In this document: one piece after another, positions 1-6,142 of the stretch
Layout: every line of letters starts with the position of its first letter
How positions within the stretch are numbered: the first letter of the stretch is position 1
Assembly: GCA_020723225.1 (NCBI GenBank)
Contig: DYJG01000160.1
Coordinates: 1 to 6,218, forward strand
Source of the DNA: Desulfobacca acetoxidans
Lineage (GTDB): Bacteria; Desulfobacterota; Desulfobaccia; Desulfobaccales; 0-14-0-80-60-11
Reading direction: 5' to 3'
DNA length: 6,218 nucleotides
Notes under the pieces: model-generated
Databases searched by the model: none
What the model was told of the DNA's origin: nothing
Seen by the model: the letters and a program-made list of their open reading frames with translations, nothing else
Position numbers and translations under genes: made by a program

Positions 1-1320
1 CTGGGAGGCGAGGATTTTTCCGTATTCGAGCCCCTGGCCTTGGAATACCTGGCCGCGGGGGTGGCCCCGGACCACGAGGTCCGCATCCTGGATATGCGCC
101 TCGACCCCAATCTCGACGCAGTTTTGGCCGATTATCAGCCGGAAGTGGTGGGCCTCACCGCTTATACCGTCCACGTGAACACGGTCAAAATACTGTGCCG
201 GCAGATCAAGGCCCGTAACCCAAAAATCGCCACCGTGGTGGGCGGCCATCACGCTACGGTCATGCCCGCAGATTTTTATACCCCGTTTATCGATGTCATT
301 ATTGCCGGGGAGGGCGTCTTTCCTTTCCGGGAGGCCGTTAGACGCCTGGAAAAGGGCCTGCCGTTGGCGGAAATTCCCGGCGCGGTCCCACTTGACAACG
401 GCGCAGTGCTCATCCGGCAGGGGGAGGAAGGCTTTGACCTGGACGCCCTGCCCCTGCCCCGGCGGGACCTCACCGCAGCTTATAGGCAATCCTATTTCAG
501 CGAATGGATGCGGCCCCTGGCCTCCATCAGGACGTCGAAGGGCTGCCATTTCCGGTGCCAGTTCTGCGCTCTGTGGAAGTTGACCGGGGGGCGTTATCTC
601 ACCCGGAAGCCGGAGCGTATCGTCGAGGAATTGGTGACGATCCGGGAGCCGTATATCTTCTTTGCGGATGACGAATCCTTATTGGACACCCCGCGCATGG
701 CTGCGCTGGCAGACCTGATCCGCCGGGAGGGGATCAACAAACGGTACTTCCTTTACGGCCGCAGCGACACCATCGCCCGGCATCCGGAGCTGCTGGAGCA
801 GTGGAAAAAGATCGGCCTGGAGCGGGTCTTCGTGGGGCTGGAATTCATGCGGGACGCGGACCTGAAGCTGATCCGCAAGGGATCCACCGTAGAAAATAAT
901 GAAAAAGCCCTGAGGATATTAAAAGGCCTCGGCCTCGACATCTGGCCCATGTTCATGGTCCGCCCCGAATTCGAGCGCCGGGACTTCGCGGACTTGCGGC
1001 AACGCTGCCTGGGCCTCGACCTCAGTTTTATCGGCTTTTCCGTCCTGACGCCCCTGCCGGGAACCGATCTCTATCAGGAAGTGAAAGACCGGCTGATAAC
1101 TGATAACTACGACTTTTTCGATTTCTTCCACACTCTCCTTCCCACCACCCTGCCGCTTAAGGATTTTTACCGGGAACTGGCCGACCTGTTTCAGCGTTCC
1201 CGGTCGCTCAAAAACCAGATCCGCCTGATGCGCAAATACCGGCTCCGGGAACTGCCGGCGCTTTTTAAGGCCTATGGAGCATTAATGGGGCGGTTAAAAA
1301 CCCTCGCCCAAGATTACTGA
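1..1320 (+). CDS. Cobalamin-binding-domain radical SAM protein, 5' truncated by window edge (possible HpnR-type methylase)
   Basis: The frame is open from base 1 (LGGEDFSVFEPLALEYLAAG...), so the start lies upstream of the window; 439 residues are visible, ending at a TGA. The TTG at 40 sits inside the conserved PLALEYLAAG stretch and is not a credible start. Visible residues 1 to about 140 look like a B12-binding Rossmann domain, with VVGGHH at 79-84 and AGEG at 102-105. The classical DxHxxG cobalamin ligand motif is not seen in the visible part. The radical SAM core follows: CX3CX2C cysteines at visible residues 182, 186 and 189 (codons at 544, 556, 565) would bind the 4Fe-4S cluster. FFADDES (220-226), VFVGLEF (276-282) and TPLPGTDLY (350-358) are core-strand landmarks. 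Known family members use cobalamin and SAM for methylation or ring chemistry on lipids, tetrapyrroles or antibiotics. The FCALWKLTGGRYLTR region recalls, from memory only, hopanoid C-3 methylase HpnR. The class is firm; the substrate is not. Confidence 0.93.
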   Translation: MGGEDFSVFEPLALEYLAAGVAPDHEVRILDMRLDPNLDAVLADYQPEVVGLTAYTVHVNTVKILCRQIKARNPKIATVVGGHHATVMPADFYTPFIDVIIAGEGVFPFREAVRRLEKGLPLAEIPGAVPLDNGAVLIRQGEEGFDLDALPLPRRDLTAAYRQSYFSEWMRPLASIRTSKGCHFRCQFCALWKLTGGRYLTRKPERIVEELVTIREPYIFFADDESLLDTPRMAALADLIRREGINKRYFLYGRSDTIARHPELLEQWKKIGLERVFVGLEFMRDADLKLIRKGSTVENNEKALRILKGLGLDIWPMFMVRPEFERRDFADLRQRCLGLDLSFIGFSVLTPLPGTDLYQEVKDRLITDNYDFFDFFHTLLPTTLPLKDFYRELADLFQRSRSLKNQIRLMRKYRLRELPALFKAYGALMGRLKTLAQDY

Positions 1321-1329
1321 CAAGTTACC

Positions 1330-2067
1330 TCAGGCCGCAAAACACATCATCGCATAAAGCTTATCCGGGTCTTGATACAGGGTGGTCATGCCGGCAAACT
1401 TTTGCTGCCGCCCCATCTGTTCGAGAGTGGATAACTTTTCGGGAAAATCGTGATTATTGACGTGATTCCGGCTCCTCCCCAGTTCTTCCGGGGTCATGGC
1501 CCGCCATAAATTCTTGCAAGTCCGCCACCAACGCCCCAAATATTGGTCCCGGGTTTCTTCTTCCAGGAGGGTGGGCTCGTACATCAAGAGGTAGCCGTCA
1601 GCAGGGAGGATGTTGTGAGCCAGGTGGAGAAATTTGGCTTTTTGCGGCTGGGGCAGGTGATGAAAAGTCAGCCCCATCCAAATCACATCGGCTTTGATTT
1701 CCGCCTCCTGCACTATTTCATAGAAATCCTTTTCCATTAAACGGTGTTCGCACCGAAGAACGGCGAGGTTCTTCGCTGCCAGAGCTAAAGCCGCTTTCGT
1801 CAGATCAACCCCCACATAACCGGAAATGGCAGTTCCCTCCAGGGCTCTCACCATGAAGCAGGCGTCTCCGCATCCCAGGTCCAAAAGCAGGAAGGGCCGG
1901 GACAGGCGGCCCAGCAGGAATTGGCGCAACCGGGAATATACCTCCCGATGATGGAGGTAGTTATTCTCCACCAATTTCAGATAAGATTGCCATTGCTGAA
2001 AGTGCGCTTCCACCTCTTTCACCTGCTCAACTTGCTCAGCAGGCGGCAAACCCTTTTTTGGGGGCAT
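1330..2067 (-). CDS. Class I SAM-dependent methyltransferase (substrate unknown)
   Basis: A complete 245-residue protein with the Rossmann-type methyltransferase fold. Motif I, LLLDLGCGDACF, lies at residues 60-71 and binds SAM. The acidic residue after strand 2 is D88 in YVGVDLT, expected to hold the ribose hydroxyls. Motif II/post-II is ADVIWMGLTFHHL (126-138), and motif III is LPADGYLLMYEP (154-165). FHHL resembles the small-molecule methyltransferases of the Methyltransf_11/12/25 type rather than DNA or rRNA enzymes, but nothing in the sequence names the substrate. Residues 1-55 are helical and charged, without a signal peptide or membrane segment, so the protein should be cytoplasmic. 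The ATG start is supported by a purine-rich GGAGAGGA ending 9 bases upstream. The gene lies downstream of clpB on the same strand, separated by 121 bp with a hairpin, and converges on the radical SAM gene with 9 bp between stop codons. Whether it acts with that radical SAM enzyme is unknown. Confidence 0.9.
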   Translation of the reverse strand: MPPKKGLPPAEQVEQVKEVEAHFQQWQSYLKLVENNYLHHREVYSRLRQFLLGRLSRPFLLLDLGCGDACFMVRALEGTAISGYVGVDLTKAALALAAKNLAVLRCEHRLMEKDFYEIVQEAEIKADVIWMGLTFHHLPQPQKAKFLHLAHNILPADGYLLMYEPTLLEEETRDQYLGRWWRTCKNLWRAMTPEELGRSRNHVNNHDFPEKLSTLEQMGRQQKFAGMTTLYQDPDKLYAMMCFAA

Positions 2068-2129
2068 AAAGTGCGATCCTCTCCGATATTGCTTTCATGC
2101 GTAACTTCATCGGCATACAGGCGGCCAAC

Positions 2130-2160
2130 CATGAAGGCCGGACTTTGTCCGGCCTTCATG
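2130..2160 (-). terminator. Perfect 14-bp stem hairpin between clpB and the methyltransferase gene
   Basis: The arm CATGAAGGCCGGAC (2130-2143) is exactly complementary to GTCCGGCCTTCATG (2147-2160), leaving a 3-base loop. It lies 29 bp past the clpB stop, where a terminator for clpB would be expected. On the minus strand no T-run follows the stem (the next bases are GGTTGGCCGCC), so as a clpB terminator it lacks the usual U-tract. On the plus strand the stem is followed by a T-rich but interrupted stretch (TTCTGTATCCTTTTATCTC). It could be a weak or Rho-assisted terminator, an mRNA-stabilising 3' stem, or an antisense terminator. The hairpin is certain; the role is inferred. Confidence 0.55.
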
Positions 2161-2188
2161 TTCTGTATCCTTTTATCTCTTATTTGGT

Positions 2189-4771
2189 TTACTTCGTCTT
2201 AAAAGTCAGACCTTCCTTATCCCCATCCACCATAATGGTATCACCTTCCTTGAACTTCCCTTCCAGCAGCATGGGGGCCAGTTTGTCCTGCAAGTAGCGC
2301 TGGATGGCCCGGCGCAAGGGTCTCGCGCCGTACACCGGGTCGTAGCCCGCGTCCGCCAGGAAGTCCCGGGCCGCGTCCGTCAGTTCCAGGTGGAGCTGCC
2401 GCTCTGCCAGGAGTTTTTGCAGCCGCTTGATCTGCAAAGTGACGATGGTCTTGAGCTGTTCCTTGCTCAGGCGGTGAAAGATGAGGATATCGTCCACCCG
2501 GTTCAAAAACTCCGGCTTGAAGTGGAGCTTCAGGGCCTCCATGACCCGCTCCCGCATCTGTTTCTCGTCCGCGACCTCGGCGATGTATTGGCTGCCGATG
2601 TTGGAGGTCATGATGACGATGGTGTTCTTAAAATCCACGGTACGGCCGTGGCCGTCGGTGAGGCGGCCGTCGTCCAGGATCTGCAGCAGGGCGTTGAACA
2701 CCTCCGGGTGGGCCTTTTCGATTTCGTCAAAAAGCACCACGGAATAGGGCCGCCGCCGCACCGCCTCGGTGAGCTGCCCCCCCTCCTCGTAGCCCACGTA
2801 GCCCGGGGGCGCGCCGATGAGACGGGAGACGGTGTGCTTCTCCATGTATTCGCTCATGTCCAGGCGCACCATGGCCTGCTCGGAGTCGAAGAGAAACTCC
2901 GCCAGGGCCCGGGCCAGCTCGGTTTTCCCCACGCCGGTGGGACCCAGGAAGATAAACGAGCCCAGGGGCCGGTTGGGGTCCTGCAGCCCGGAGCGGGCCC
3001 GGCGCACCGCGTTGGAGACCGCCTGCACGGCCTCCTCCTGGCCCACCACCCGGGCGGCCAGGCGCTCTTCCATATGCAGGAGTTTTTGCTTTTCGCCTTC
3101 CAGCATCCGGGTCACCGGGATGCCGGACCATTTGGAGACGACTTCGGCAATGTCCTCCGCGTCCACCTCCTCCTTGAGCATGGCCCCTTCCTGCTGCCGC
3201 TCGGCCAGCTTTTGGGTCTCGGCCTCCAGCTCTTTTTGCAGATTCAGGAGCGCGCCGTATTTCAGTTCCGCGGCCTTGGCCAGGTCGCCGATGCGCTCGG
3301 CGTTCTGGGCCTCGAACTGGGTCTTCTCGATCTGCTCCTTGATCTCCCGGATGCGGGAAATGACCTCTTTTTCCTGCTGCCAGCGGGCCTTGAGCCCCGC
3401 GCTCTTTTCCTTGAGGTCCGCCAGGCTCTTTTCGATTTTGGCCAACCTCTCCTTGGACGCGGGGTCCTGCTCTCTTTTTAAGGCCTCCCGCTCGATCTCC
3501 TCCTGGGTGATCTTGCGTTCCACCTCATCGATGTCGCCGGGGCGGGAATCGATCTCCATGCGCAGCTTGGACGCGGCCTCGTCGATCAGGTCCACCGCCT
3601 TGTCCGGCAGATGCCGGTCGGTGATGTAGCGGTGGGACAGGGTGGCCGCGGCCACGATGGCCGAGTCCTTGATGCGCACCCCGTGGTGCACTTCGTATTT
3701 TTCCTTCAGGCCCCTGAGGATGGCGATGGTGTCCTCCACCGAAGGCTCCGCCACCATGATGGGCTGGAAGCGGCGCTCCAGGGCCGCGTCCTTTTCGATG
3801 TACTTGCGGTACTCGTTGATGGTGGTGGCCCCCACGCAGTGCAGCTCCCCCCGGGCCAAAGGCGGCTTGATCATGTTGGAGGCGTCGATGGCCCCTTCCG
3901 CGGCTCCCGCGCCCACCAGGGTGTGGAGCTCGTCGATGAACATGATGATCTTGCCTTCGGCTTCGGTCACTTCCTTGAGCACCGCCTTGAGCCGGTCCTC
4001 GAACTCCCCCCGGAACTTGGCGCCGGCAATGAGCGCGCCCAGGTCCAGGGTCACCAGGCGCTTGTCTTTCAGGCTTTCGGGCACGTCGCCGTTGACGATG
4101 CGCTGGGCGAGGCCCTCGACGATGGCGGTCTTGCCTACCCCGGCTTCGCCGATCAAGACCGGGTTGTTCTTGGTGCGCCGGGAGAGCACCTGGATGATGC
4201 GCCGGATCTCCGAGTCCCTGCCGATCACCGGGTCCAGTTTGCCGGCCCGGGCCATGGCCGTCAGGTCCTTGCCGTACTTCTCCAGGGGCTGGTATTTTTC
4301 TTCCGGGGCCTGGTCCGTAACCCGCTGCCCCCCCCTGAGGTCTGCCAAAGCCTTGAGGATCGCCTCCAGGGTCAGCCCCAGGCCGGCGAGCAGCTTGCCC
4401 GCGTCGCTGTTTTTGTCCGCGGCCAATGCCAGGAAGAGATGCTCCGTGGAGACGTACTCGTCCTTCATCCGGTCCGCCTGCTTAAAGGCTTCGTCCAGGG
4501 CCTTATTTAGAGCAGGGGAGAGATAGACCTGGGCCTCGCCGCTGACCCGGGGCAGCCGGGTGAGCAGGTCCTCGGTCCCCTGGATGAGTTTCTGGGGATC
4601 GACTTCCATTTTCTTCAATAAGGGCCGGATCAGGCCCTCTTCCTGGGCCAGGAGGGTCCGCAGCAGGTGGGCCGGCTCCATCTGGGGATTATTCAGCCGC
4701 CGGGCCAGCTCCTGCACGCCTTGAAGGGCCTCCTGGGCTTTGTAGGTCAGTTTGTCCAATCGCACTGCCAT
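2189..4771 (-). CDS. clpB: ATP-dependent protein disaggregase ClpB (Hsp100)
   Basis: A full-length 860-residue Clp/Hsp100 ATPase, matching the usual ClpB length. It acts as a cytoplasmic hexamer that threads aggregated proteins through its pore together with DnaK/DnaJ/GrpE. Domains in order: N-domain (about 1-145); NBD1 with Walker A GEAGVGKT (208-215), pore loop KFRGEFEDR (252-260), Walker B IIMFIDE (275-281) and the RR pair at 333-334; coiled-coil middle domain (about 410-525); NBD2 with Walker A GPTGVGKT (610-617), pore loop GYVGYEEGG (657-665), Walker B VVLFDE (678-683), R758 in FLNRVD and sensor-2 GARPLRR (815-821). The long middle domain and the lack of a ClpP-binding IGF/L loop separate it from ClpA and ClpC. 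NBD1's pore residue is Phe where E. coli has Tyr, still aromatic. The ATG has GGAGG 11 bases upstream. The valine equivalent to the E. coli internal start (V151 here) is GTT, so the short isoform is not expected from that codon. No dnaK, dnaJ or grpE is in the window. Confidence 0.98.
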   Translation of the reverse strand: MAVRLDKLTYKAQEALQGVQELARRLNNPQMEPAHLLRTLLAQEEGLIRPLLKKMEVDPQKLIQGTEDLLTRLPRVSGEAQVYLSPALNKALDEAFKQADRMKDEYVSTEHLFLALAADKNSDAGKLLAGLGLTLEAILKALADLRGGQRVTDQAPEEKYQPLEKYGKDLTAMARAGKLDPVIGRDSEIRRIIQVLSRRTKNNPVLIGEAGVGKTAIVEGLAQRIVNGDVPESLKDKRLVTLDLGALIAGAKFRGEFEDRLKAVLKEVTEAEGKIIMFIDELHTLVGAGAAEGAIDASNMIKPPLARGELHCVGATTINEYRKYIEKDAALERRFQPIMVAEPSVEDTIAILRGLKEKYEVHHGVRIKDSAIVAAATLSHRYITDRHLPDKAVDLIDEAASKLRMEIDSRPGDIDEVERKITQEEIEREALKREQDPASKERLAKIEKSLADLKEKSAGLKARWQQEKEVISRIREIKEQIEKTQFEAQNAERIGDLAKAAELKYGALLNLQKELEAETQKLAERQQEGAMLKEEVDAEDIAEVVSKWSGIPVTRMLEGEKQKLLHMEERLAARVVGQEEAVQAVSNAVRRARSGLQDPNRPLGSFIFLGPTGVGKTELARALAEFLFDSEQAMVRLDMSEYMEKHTVSRLIGAPPGYVGYEEGGQLTEAVRRRPYSVVLFDEIEKAHPEVFNALLQILDDGRLTDGHGRTVDFKNTIVIMTSNIGSQYIAEVADEKQMRERVMEALKLHFKPEFLNRVDDILIFHRLSKEQLKTIVTLQIKRLQKLLAERQLHLELTDAARDFLADAGYDPVYGARPLRRAIQRYLQDKLAPMLLEGKFKEGDTIMVDGDKEGLTFKTK

Positions 4772-4782
4772 TATTTTCTCGT

Positions 4783-4787
4783 CCTCC
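4783..4787 (-). promoter_or_regulatory. clpB ribosome binding site
   Basis: The minus strand reads GGAGG followed by 11 bases (ACGAGAAAATA) and then ATG. The spacing is a little long, but it is the only strong Shine-Dalgarno match near the clpB start, and the protein beginning MAVRLDKLTYKAQEAL aligns with the known ClpB N-terminus, so the start is secure. Confidence 0.7.
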
Positions 4788-4824
4788 GTTGTCGCTTAGC
4801 TAACTTTCAGAAATCACTTAATAA

Positions 4825-4852
4825 ACGTTAATCAGTTAAACAATTTTGTCAA
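4825..4852 (-). promoter_or_regulatory. Candidate clpB promoter, strong -35 with weak -10
   Basis: The minus strand carries CTTGACA, giving a perfect -35 TTGACA (plus coordinates 4847-4852). The best-spaced -10 is TAACGT at 4825-4830, 16 bp away and only 3 of 6 to TATAAT; a better-looking TATTAA at 4818-4823 is 23 bp away, too far. Transcription would start roughly 45-50 bp before the ATG. The CTTGA core also fits the -35 of heat-shock (sigma-32 type) promoters, which would suit clpB, but I see no CCCCAT-like -10. There is no CIRCE element. The sigma factor is therefore open. Confidence 0.4.
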
Positions 4853-4859
4853 GCGCTTG
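4850..4859. promoter_or_regulatory. Palindrome CAAGCGCTTG overlapping the clpB -35
   Basis: A perfect 10-bp palindrome whose right-hand neighbour on the minus strand is the TTGACA hexamer; three bases of that hexamer lie inside it. The AAGCGCTT core is typical in style of LacI-family operators, and a repressor bound here would block the clpB -35. No regulator gene is in the window, so this is only a candidate operator. Confidence 0.25.
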
Positions 4860-5114
4860 TGCATAAATGAATTTGACTTATTCGGCTAATTTTTCCGGAA
4901 ATTGTTTTGAGATTATTATGAAATTAGTACGAAAGATAATATAATTTATAAATAAGATTAATCAATTATCTTCGATGATATCAATGATCCATATTTAATT
5001 ATTTCATCACTTAGCCTCGATGAAGTGCAAAATCGCGATCAAAGAAATCTGCGGATAAGGGCCTCCGATAAAATATGCAAGGCCTCTTGGAAACCAGGTG
5101 GAAACGTCTTGGTG

Positions 5115-5136
5115 GTACAGGCTTTCCAGCCTGTAC
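5115..5136. repeat. REP-like palindromic element
   Basis: GTACAGGCT (5115-5123) and AGCCTGTAC (5128-5136) pair perfectly as a 9-bp stem around the loop TTCC. The GGCTTTCCAGCC core and the preceding TTGGTGGTAC resemble, from memory, dispersed intergenic palindromes found in many copies in some deltaproteobacterial and planctomycete genomes. It sits alone in an intergenic region, as REP units do. No T-run follows on either strand, so it is unlikely to be an intrinsic terminator. Only one copy is in this window, so the dispersed-repeat status is inferred. Confidence 0.45.
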
Positions 5137-5200
5137 GAACGACACTTTCAGGATAGCAAACCTTAAAGGTCGCCTGCCTCGCTAAACTCTGATAAGATTG

Positions 5201-5228
5201 TTGCCACCTTGTCGTTGTCCAATAAAAT
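5201..5228 (+). promoter_or_regulatory. Weak candidate promoter immediately before the DUF1186 gene
   Basis: TTGCCA (5201-5206, 5 of 6 to TTGACA) and TAAAAT (5223-5228, 5 of 6 to TATAAT) are spaced by 16 bp. Transcription would begin near 5235, only about 9 bases before the GTG, which would cut off or abut the Shine-Dalgarno. The match is good but the geometry is poor, so a promoter further upstream in the AT-rich region remains at least as likely. Confidence 0.25.
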
Positions 5229-5231
5229 TCC

Positions 5232-5235
5232 AGGA
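5232..5235 (+). promoter_or_regulatory. Ribosome binding site that fixes the GTG start of the DUF1186 gene
   Basis: AGGA is followed by 8 bases and then GTG at 5244. The reading frame is closed just upstream by TAA at 5223-5225, and no other start codon occurs between that stop and the GTG, so this site and codon go together. Confidence 0.65.
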
Positions 5236-5243
5236 ACTCCCAG

Positions 5244-6113
5244 GTGCCCGACGCCGAAATCTCCGCCATCCTTCAAACCCTTGAACGCTACTCGGGTTCC
5301 TATGAACGGGAGGGCGTGGACGGGGCCATCGCCCATCGGGAGGAGATTACTCCTTATCTAATCGAAAGTTTAGAGAAGCTAGCCGCCGACCCAACCCCAT
5401 ATCTCGAGGATTTGGATTATTACCTTCATAGTTACGCGCTCATGCTCCTGGGTCATTTCCGGGAAACCAGATCCCACGAGGCCATTGTCAAGGTCTTCGG
5501 CCGCCCCTTTCCGGACGATGGGCTCTTTAAACTATTCGGCGACATCACCACTGAAAATCTGCCCATCATCCTCTTCAACACCTGCGGCGGTTCTTTCGAC
5601 CTGATCAAATCCCTGGTACTTAATCGCCAGGCCGATGACTATGTGCGCGGCTCGGCGGCGCACGCCCTGGTCTATGGGGTTGCGGCCGGGCAACTGCCCC
5701 GGCAAGAGGTACTGGCCTTCTTCGGCACCCTGTTCACCGGAGAGGAGGCAGAACCTTCTTCCGATTTCTGGAGCCTGATAGGGAATTGCAGCCTGGACCT
5801 CCAGCCCGGGGAGTTCGCACCCTTGCTCAGAGAGGCGGATGAGCGGGGTTTACTGAACGGCTTCATGTTCAATGACGATGATGTCTCCAAGGCCCTCACT
5901 CATTCGGTGGATAAATGCCTGGTAAGAATCCGCCAGGAGATGGAGCGGCATTCCCTGGACGATCTACATCAAGAGATGTCTTCATGGTCCAATTTTCAAG
6001 ATTATGAACCATTTCCGACTCTTCCTCTGGACCCCATAAAAAACAAAGGGAAGAAAAAGGAAAAGAAGAAAAGGAAGGCAGCCAAATCCTCTCGGCGCAA
6101 AAACCGCCGATAA
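5244..6113 (+). CDS. DUF1186 domain protein with lysine/arginine-rich C-terminal tail
   Basis: A complete 289-residue protein starting at GTG and ending in tandem stops (TAA TAA). Residues about 1-245 fit, from memory of the family, the DUF1186 pattern: an REEITPYLIESLE helix (32-44), HSYALMLLGHFRE (62-74), GDITTENLPIIL (99-110), YVRGSAAHAL (133-142), LPRQEVLAFF (151-160) and a WSLIGNCSLDLQPGEF segment (176-191). The helix-turn-helix rhythm suggests a HEAT-like alpha solenoid, probably a protein-binding scaffold. Its biochemical function is unknown. Relatives often end in a SEC-C zinc motif (CxCx8CC type); here that is absent and the last 24 residues (266-289) contain 16 Lys or Arg, which could bind RNA, DNA or acidic membrane surfaces. 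There is no signal peptide or membrane segment. kdsB follows after 29 bp, so the two are likely co-transcribed, though DUF1186 is not known to act in Kdo synthesis. The domain call is fairly sure; the role is unknown. Confidence 0.85.
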   Translation: MPDAEISAILQTLERYSGSYEREGVDGAIAHREEITPYLIESLEKLAADPTPYLEDLDYYLHSYALMLLGHFRETRSHEAIVKVFGRPFPDDGLFKLFGDITTENLPIILFNTCGGSFDLIKSLVLNRQADDYVRGSAAHALVYGVAAGQLPRQEVLAFFGTLFTGEEAEPSSDFWSLIGNCSLDLQPGEFAPLLREADERGLLNGFMFNDDDVSKALTHSVDKCLVRIRQEMERHSLDDLHQEMSSWSNFQDYEPFPTLPLDPIKNKGKKKEKKKRKAAKSSRRKNRR

Positions 6114-6130
6114 TAAACCATATTATTCCT

Positions 6131-6134
6131 GGAG
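6131..6134 (+). promoter_or_regulatory. Ribosome binding site supporting the TTG start of kdsB
   Basis: GGAG is followed by 8 bases and then TTG at 6143. There is no in-frame ATG or GTG between the DUF1186 stop codons and this TTG, and the protein begins at the position where the KdsB family starts, so TTG is the best start. Confidence 0.65.
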
Positions 6135-6142
6135 ACATCTCT

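Larger units (their letters stand above)
4772..5243. other. Divergent intergenic region between clpB and DUF1186, AT-rich in its first half
   Basis: A 472-bp stretch without a credible gene. By hand count 65 of 240 bases in 4801-5040 are G or C (27%), against clearly GC-rich genes on both sides. It should hold the promoters for clpB (leftward) and for DUF1186-kdsB (rightward). Besides the palindrome at 4850-4859, it contains TTTCCGGAAA (4892-4901), GATTAATC (4956-4963), TGATATCA (4976-4983) and ATCGCGAT (5032-5039). A plus-strand TATAAT occurs at 4940-4945 without a matching -35 at normal spacing. From about 5040 the composition returns to GC-rich and includes a REP-like hairpin. No tRNA, riboswitch or convincing small ORF was recognised. 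Confidence 0.7.

Noticed and set aside
40..42. TTG at 40 as the start of the radical SAM gene
   Set aside because: The frame is open to base 1 and the residues before it continue the conserved N-terminal pattern, so the gene is cut by the window edge.
1..2067. Radical SAM plus methyltransferase as a natural-product cluster
   Set aside because: The two genes are on opposite strands and convergent, with no precursor peptide, carrier protein or transporter nearby; adjacency alone does not support a shared pathway.
2727..3131. Minus-strand 134-codon frame inside clpB
   Set aside because: Out-of-frame reading of the clpB NBD2 region, dominated by Gly, Arg, Pro and Ala; a composition artefact.
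2390..3481. Long plus-strand open frame of 363 codons opposite clpB
   Set aside because: It lies wholly antisense to an intact, motif-complete clpB, and its translation is rich in Leu, Gly, Val and His with no recognisable domain, as expected for a shadow of a GC-rich gene.
3611..4526. Two overlapping plus-strand frames of about 295 codons opposite the clpB N-terminal half
   Set aside because: Both mirror clpB codons, overlap each other, have low-complexity composition and show no family motif.
4907..4945. Plus-strand promoter from TTGAGA (4907-4912) with TATAAT (4940-4945)
   Set aside because: The spacing is 27 bp, far outside the usual 16-18 bp; the TATAAT may be only a by-product of the AT-rich sequence.
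4772..5243. CRISPR array, tRNA or attachment site in the intergenic region
   Set aside because: No regularly spaced repeats, no tRNA-like cloverleaf and no direct repeats suggestive of integration were seen.
5039..5269. 76-codon minus-strand frame in the intergenic region
   Set aside because: It runs through the REP-like hairpin, overlaps the start of the DUF1186 gene, and its translation has no domain or compositional sign of a real protein.
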